Under the pieces are notes generated by a model, which saw nothing but the letters and a program-made list of their open reading frames with translations, was not told the DNA's origin and searched no databases. From CAYOXX01 sp964408025 (GTDB lineage Bacteria > Acidobacteriota > DATKUA01), in the NCBI GenBank assembly GCA_964408025.1, contig CAYOXX010000109.1, positions 1 to 9,093 of the forward strand: 9,093 nucleotides of DNA. Reading direction: 5' to 3'. Made by a program: the position numbers and the translations under genes. Positions 7,020 through 9,093 of this stretch are shown here, one piece after another; positions within the stretch are counted from its first letter, which is position 1, and each line of letters begins with the position of its first letter.

Positions 7020-7057
7020 AGATTGGGAAGGGCCGTGGAGGGCAGATTCTCACACCG

Positions 7058-7825
7058 ATGGGCGACGTTGTAGCGATAGCCAACCAGAAGGGCGGCGTGG
7101 CCAAGACCACCACGGCGATCAACCTAGGCGCCGCCCTGGCGATGGCCGAGAGGCGCACGCTGGTGGTCGACATGGACCCCCAGGGCCACTCGACCTCCGG
7201 CTTCGGCCTCAGGAAGTACGAGCTCGAGCGCGGCGTCTACCACGCGCTGCTGGGGATGACGCCGCTGGCCGACGTGGTCCGGGCGACCGGGCTGGATTGC
7301 CTCAAGGTGGCGCCGTCGAACAAGCACCTGGTCGGCGCCGAGCTGGAGCTGGTGGGGCTGGAGCGCCGCGAGTTTCGCCTGCGCGAGGCGCTGGAGCCGC
7401 TGCGCGGCGACTACGATCACGTCCTGATCGATTGCCCCCCGTCGCTCGGGCTGCTGACGATCAACGCCATGGTGGCCGCCGCCGGCCTGCTGATCCCGAT
7501 CCAGGCCGAGTACTACGCCCTCGAGGGGGTCAGCGAGCTGGTCGACACGATGAAGCGCGTGCGAGCCGCCTTCAACCCGGAGCTCTCCGTGCGCGGTGTG
7601 CTGCTGACGATGGTGGACGACCGCACAAACCTGTCGCAGCAGGTGGGCGAGGAGGTGCGGCGCTGGTTCGGCGACCGCGTCTTCGGGACTGTCGTGCCAC
7701 GCAACGTGCGGCTCGCCGAAGCCCCCAGTTTCGGCCTGCCGGTGATGCTCTACGACGTGGCCAGCGCCGGCGCGCGGGCTTACCTGCGGCTGGCGAAGGA
7801 GTATATGGGCAATGGCAAAGCGTAA
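7058..7825 (+). CDS. parA: Chromosome-partitioning ATPase ParA (Soj)
   Basis: A MinD/ParA-type ATPase that binds DNA non-specifically as an ATP dimer and moves ParB-parS complexes. It is 255 aa, the usual chromosomal length without the HTH extension of plasmid type Ia proteins. The deviant Walker A is KGGVAKT (11-17), with signature Lys11 and catalytic Lys16; the fifth position, usually Gly, is Ala, an allowed variable site. Switch I VVDMDPQG carries D38 and D40, and Walker B is LIDCPPS, with D125. The C-terminal VVPRNVRLAEAPSFG is typical of Soj. ATG 7058 begins MGDVVAIANQKGG as in homologues, though the nearest good ribosome site, GGAGGG (7037-7042), is 15 bases away. parB overlaps its last 14 bases, so production should be coupled. 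Confidence 0.97.
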   Translation: MGDVVAIANQKGGVAKTTTAINLGAALAMAERRTLVVDMDPQGHSTSGFGLRKYELERGVYHALLGMTPLADVVRATGLDCLKVAPSNKHLVGAELELVGLERREFRLREALEPLRGDYDHVLIDCPPSLGLLTINAMVAAAGLLIPIQAEYYALEGVSELVDTMKRVRAAFNPELSVRGVLLTMVDDRTNLSQQVGEEVRRWFGDRVFGTVVPRNVRLAEAPSFGLPVMLYDVASAGARAYLRLAKEYMGNGKA

Positions 7826-8690
7826 GGCGCTCGGCAAGGGCCTCGGCGCCCTAATTCCGGAGGTGGCGCCGAGCGGCGACGAGGGCAGGCTCCTGGAGAT
7901 CGACCTCGACATGATCTCCCCAAATCCCGATCAGCCGCGGCAGCGGTTCGGCGAGGAGTCGTTGCGCGAGCTGGCCGCCTCGATCCGCAGTGTGGGCGTG
8001 GTGCAGCCGCTGGTAGTGCGGCGGGCCGGCGAGGGCTACCAGATCGTCATCGGCGAACGCCGCTGGCGCGCGGCCCAGATGGCCGGCCTGCGGCGGGTTC
8101 CGGCCCTGCTGCACGACACCGACGACGGCGCCGCGCTCGAGCTGGCGCTGGTGGAGAACCTGCACCGCGAGGACCTCAATCCGCTGGAGGAGGCGAGCGC
8201 CTACCGGATGCTGGTCGAGAGGCTCGGCCTGACGCAGGAGGAGGTGGCCGAGCGCGTCGGCCGCAAGCGCTCGACGGTTGCCAACACCCTGCGCCTGCTG
8301 CGCCTGCACGACGACGTCAAGGGCCGCCTGGCCGCGGGGGCGATCGAGATGGGGCACGCCCGCGCCATGCTCGCCCTCGAGGAGCCAACGGCCCAGCGCG
8401 ACCTCTGCCGGGAGGTGGTCCGCAGAGGCCTCAGCGTACGCCAAGTGGAAAAGAAGGTCAGGGAAATCCAGATAGGAGCGGGCGGCAAGGGTGTAGAGGG
8501 CGCCGCAGGCGGCCGCCGAGCGGCGCCGCCCGTGGACGCCTTCATCGCCGACGCCGAGCGCCGGCTTTCTCGGAGCATCGAAGCCCCGGTGACCATCAGG
8601 CCGGGTAAGAAGGGAGGAACGATCACCATCTCTTACGCCTCCGACGACGACCTGCAGCGCCTCTTCGAGCTGCTGCTGGGGCGGCGCTAG
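7812..8690 (+). CDS. parB: Chromosome-partitioning CTPase/parS-binding protein ParB (Spo0J)
   Basis: Binds parS, then slides along DNA as a CTP-dependent clamp and stimulates ParA. It is 292 aa with all expected parts. The N-terminal basic ParA-activating peptide is KRKALGKGLGALIP (3-16). The ParB/Srx CTPase domain has GERRWRAA (81-88, the GxxRxxA motif) and ENLHREDLNP (115-124). The parS-reading helix-turn-helix is LTQEEVAERVGRKRSTVANT (140-159). A Gly/Ala-rich linker (about 222-240) leads to the C-terminal dimerisation domain ending DDDLQRLFELLLGRR. ATG 7812 has AAGGAG (7796-7801) ten bases upstream, inside parA. The matching parS is about 990 bases upstream. No key residue is missing. Confidence 0.97.
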   Translation: MAKRKALGKGLGALIPEVAPSGDEGRLLEIDLDMISPNPDQPRQRFGEESLRELAASIRSVGVVQPLVVRRAGEGYQIVIGERRWRAAQMAGLRRVPALLHDTDDGAALELALVENLHREDLNPLEEASAYRMLVERLGLTQEEVAERVGRKRSTVANTLRLLRLHDDVKGRLAAGAIEMGHARAMLALEEPTAQRDLCREVVRRGLSVRQVEKKVREIQIGAGGKGVEGAAGGRRAAPPVDAFIADAERRLSRSIEAPVTIRPGKKGGTITISYASDDDLQRLFELLLGRR

Positions 8691-8696
8691 CGCCGC
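8681..8696. repeat. Perfect 16-base palindrome over the parB stop codon
   Basis: GCGGCGCTAGCGCCGC is its own reverse complement and contains the TAG stop of parB (8688-8690). As RNA it can form a six-pair GC stem with a CTAG loop, but no T-run follows. It separates parB from the bactofilin gene, so it may lower read-through, protect the 3' end, or be chance in GC-rich DNA. Confidence 0.45.
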
Positions 8697-8732
8697 GGTC
8701 GGGGCCATCACAGGAAAGGGGAACCGGTTGTG

Positions 8733-9093
8733 ATGAAAGAAAGAGGCATGGACTTCGGCGAGATCAGCGGCTTTCTCGACGAGGGAACCGATTTCCAGGG
8801 CGAACTGCGCTTCCGCGAGACTATGAGGATCGACGGCAAGTTCAACGGCAAGATCTTCAGCAAAAATGTCCTCATCATCGGCGAGTCAGCCAAGATCGAG
8901 GGGGACATCGAGGTCTCCAACATCAGCATCAACGGCCAGGTGAAGGGCAAGCTCGTCGGCGACAAGAAGGTGGAGATTCACTCCAGGGGCCGCGTCTACG
9001 GGGACATCATCACGCCCAGCCTGATCATCGAGGACGGCGCCTTCTTCCACGGCAAGTGCGACATGGACGGCGGCGCGTTCGACAAGTCCGCCA
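8733..9093 (+). CDS. Bactofilin (DUF583/CcmA family), 3' end outside window
   Basis: A self-polymerising cytoskeletal protein built as a right-handed beta-helix, forming non-nucleotide filaments often at poles or at the inner membrane. The frame is open from ATG 8733 to the right edge (120 codons, no stop). After a short tail with GMDFGEISGFLDEGTDFQGE (residues 6-25) come the typical repeated turns: MRIDGKFNGKI, VLIIGESAKIEGDI, ISINGQVKGKL, VEIHSRGRVYGDI and LIIEDGAFFHGKCDM. These match the bactofilin pattern of hydrophobic strands with G-x-[IV]-x-G turns. AGGAAAGGGG (8712-8721) lies upstream; GTG 8730 is an alternative start. It begins 42 bases after parB, so co-transcription is likely unless the palindrome blocks it. 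In Myxococcus xanthus, bactofilins BacNOP position ParABS; a similar role here is inference. Confidence 0.9.
   Translation, partial: MKERGMDFGEISGFLDEGTDFQGELRFRETMRIDGKFNGKIFSKNVLIIGESAKIEGDIEVSNISINGQVKGKLVGDKKVEIHSRGRVYGDIITPSLIIEDGAFFHGKCDMDGGAFDKSA

Noticed and set aside
6973..7854. Open frame of 293 codons overlapping parA in another frame
   Set aside because: It is rich in Arg, Gly and Ala, as expected from out-of-frame reading of GC-rich DNA, while the parA frame has every motif of its family.

Overview
The window is a GC-rich stretch of bacterial chromosome carrying the conserved block often found near the replication origin: yidC, jag (khpB), mnmE, mnmG, rsmG, parS, parA, parB and a bactofilin gene, all on the + strand. 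The organism looks Gram-negative, because YidC has the large periplasmic domain that monoderm homologues lack. The bactofilin next to parAB and the Myxococcus-type parS core suggest an Acidobacteriota- or Myxococcota-like lineage. That placement is an inference from protein style and gene order; no rRNA is present to test it.

Layout. Positions 1-1754 hold yidC, cut at the left edge, and 1754-2677 hold jag, translationally coupled to it by a one-base stop/start overlap. A 245-base gap (2678-2922) has a hairpin and a weak promoter candidate. It probably separates a membrane insertase/RNA-binding unit from the tRNA/rRNA modification unit mnmE (2923-4299), mnmG (about 4325-6208) and rsmG (6201-6788). 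A second gap (6789-7057, 269 bases) carries a perfect 14-base parS palindrome, an inverted repeat, three copies of a TGACTSA motif and two promoter candidates. Then come parA (7058-7825) and parB (7812-8690), overlapping by 14 bases, and a bactofilin gene from 8733 that runs off the right edge.

How the genes work together. YidC inserts membrane proteins; Jag/KhpB is its usual genetic neighbour and an RNA-binding protein. MnmE and MnmG form the complex that modifies wobble U34 of certain tRNAs. RsmG normally makes m7G527 in 16S rRNA. ParA, ParB and parS form the chromosome segregation system, and the adjacent bactofilin may be its polar or cytoskeletal scaffold, as shown for BacNOP in Myxococcus xanthus.

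Most of the window is ordinary core genome and I see no wholly new system. The points worth a second look are: RsmG lacks two family signatures; YidC has Asn where the groove Arg/Lys normally sits; the Jag KH loop reads AKKG instead of GxxG beside an RG-rich linker; parABS is physically linked to a bactofilin gene; and the parS-parA gap contains unexplained structure. No tRNA, rRNA, CRISPR, insertion sequence or convincing DnaA-box cluster was seen.
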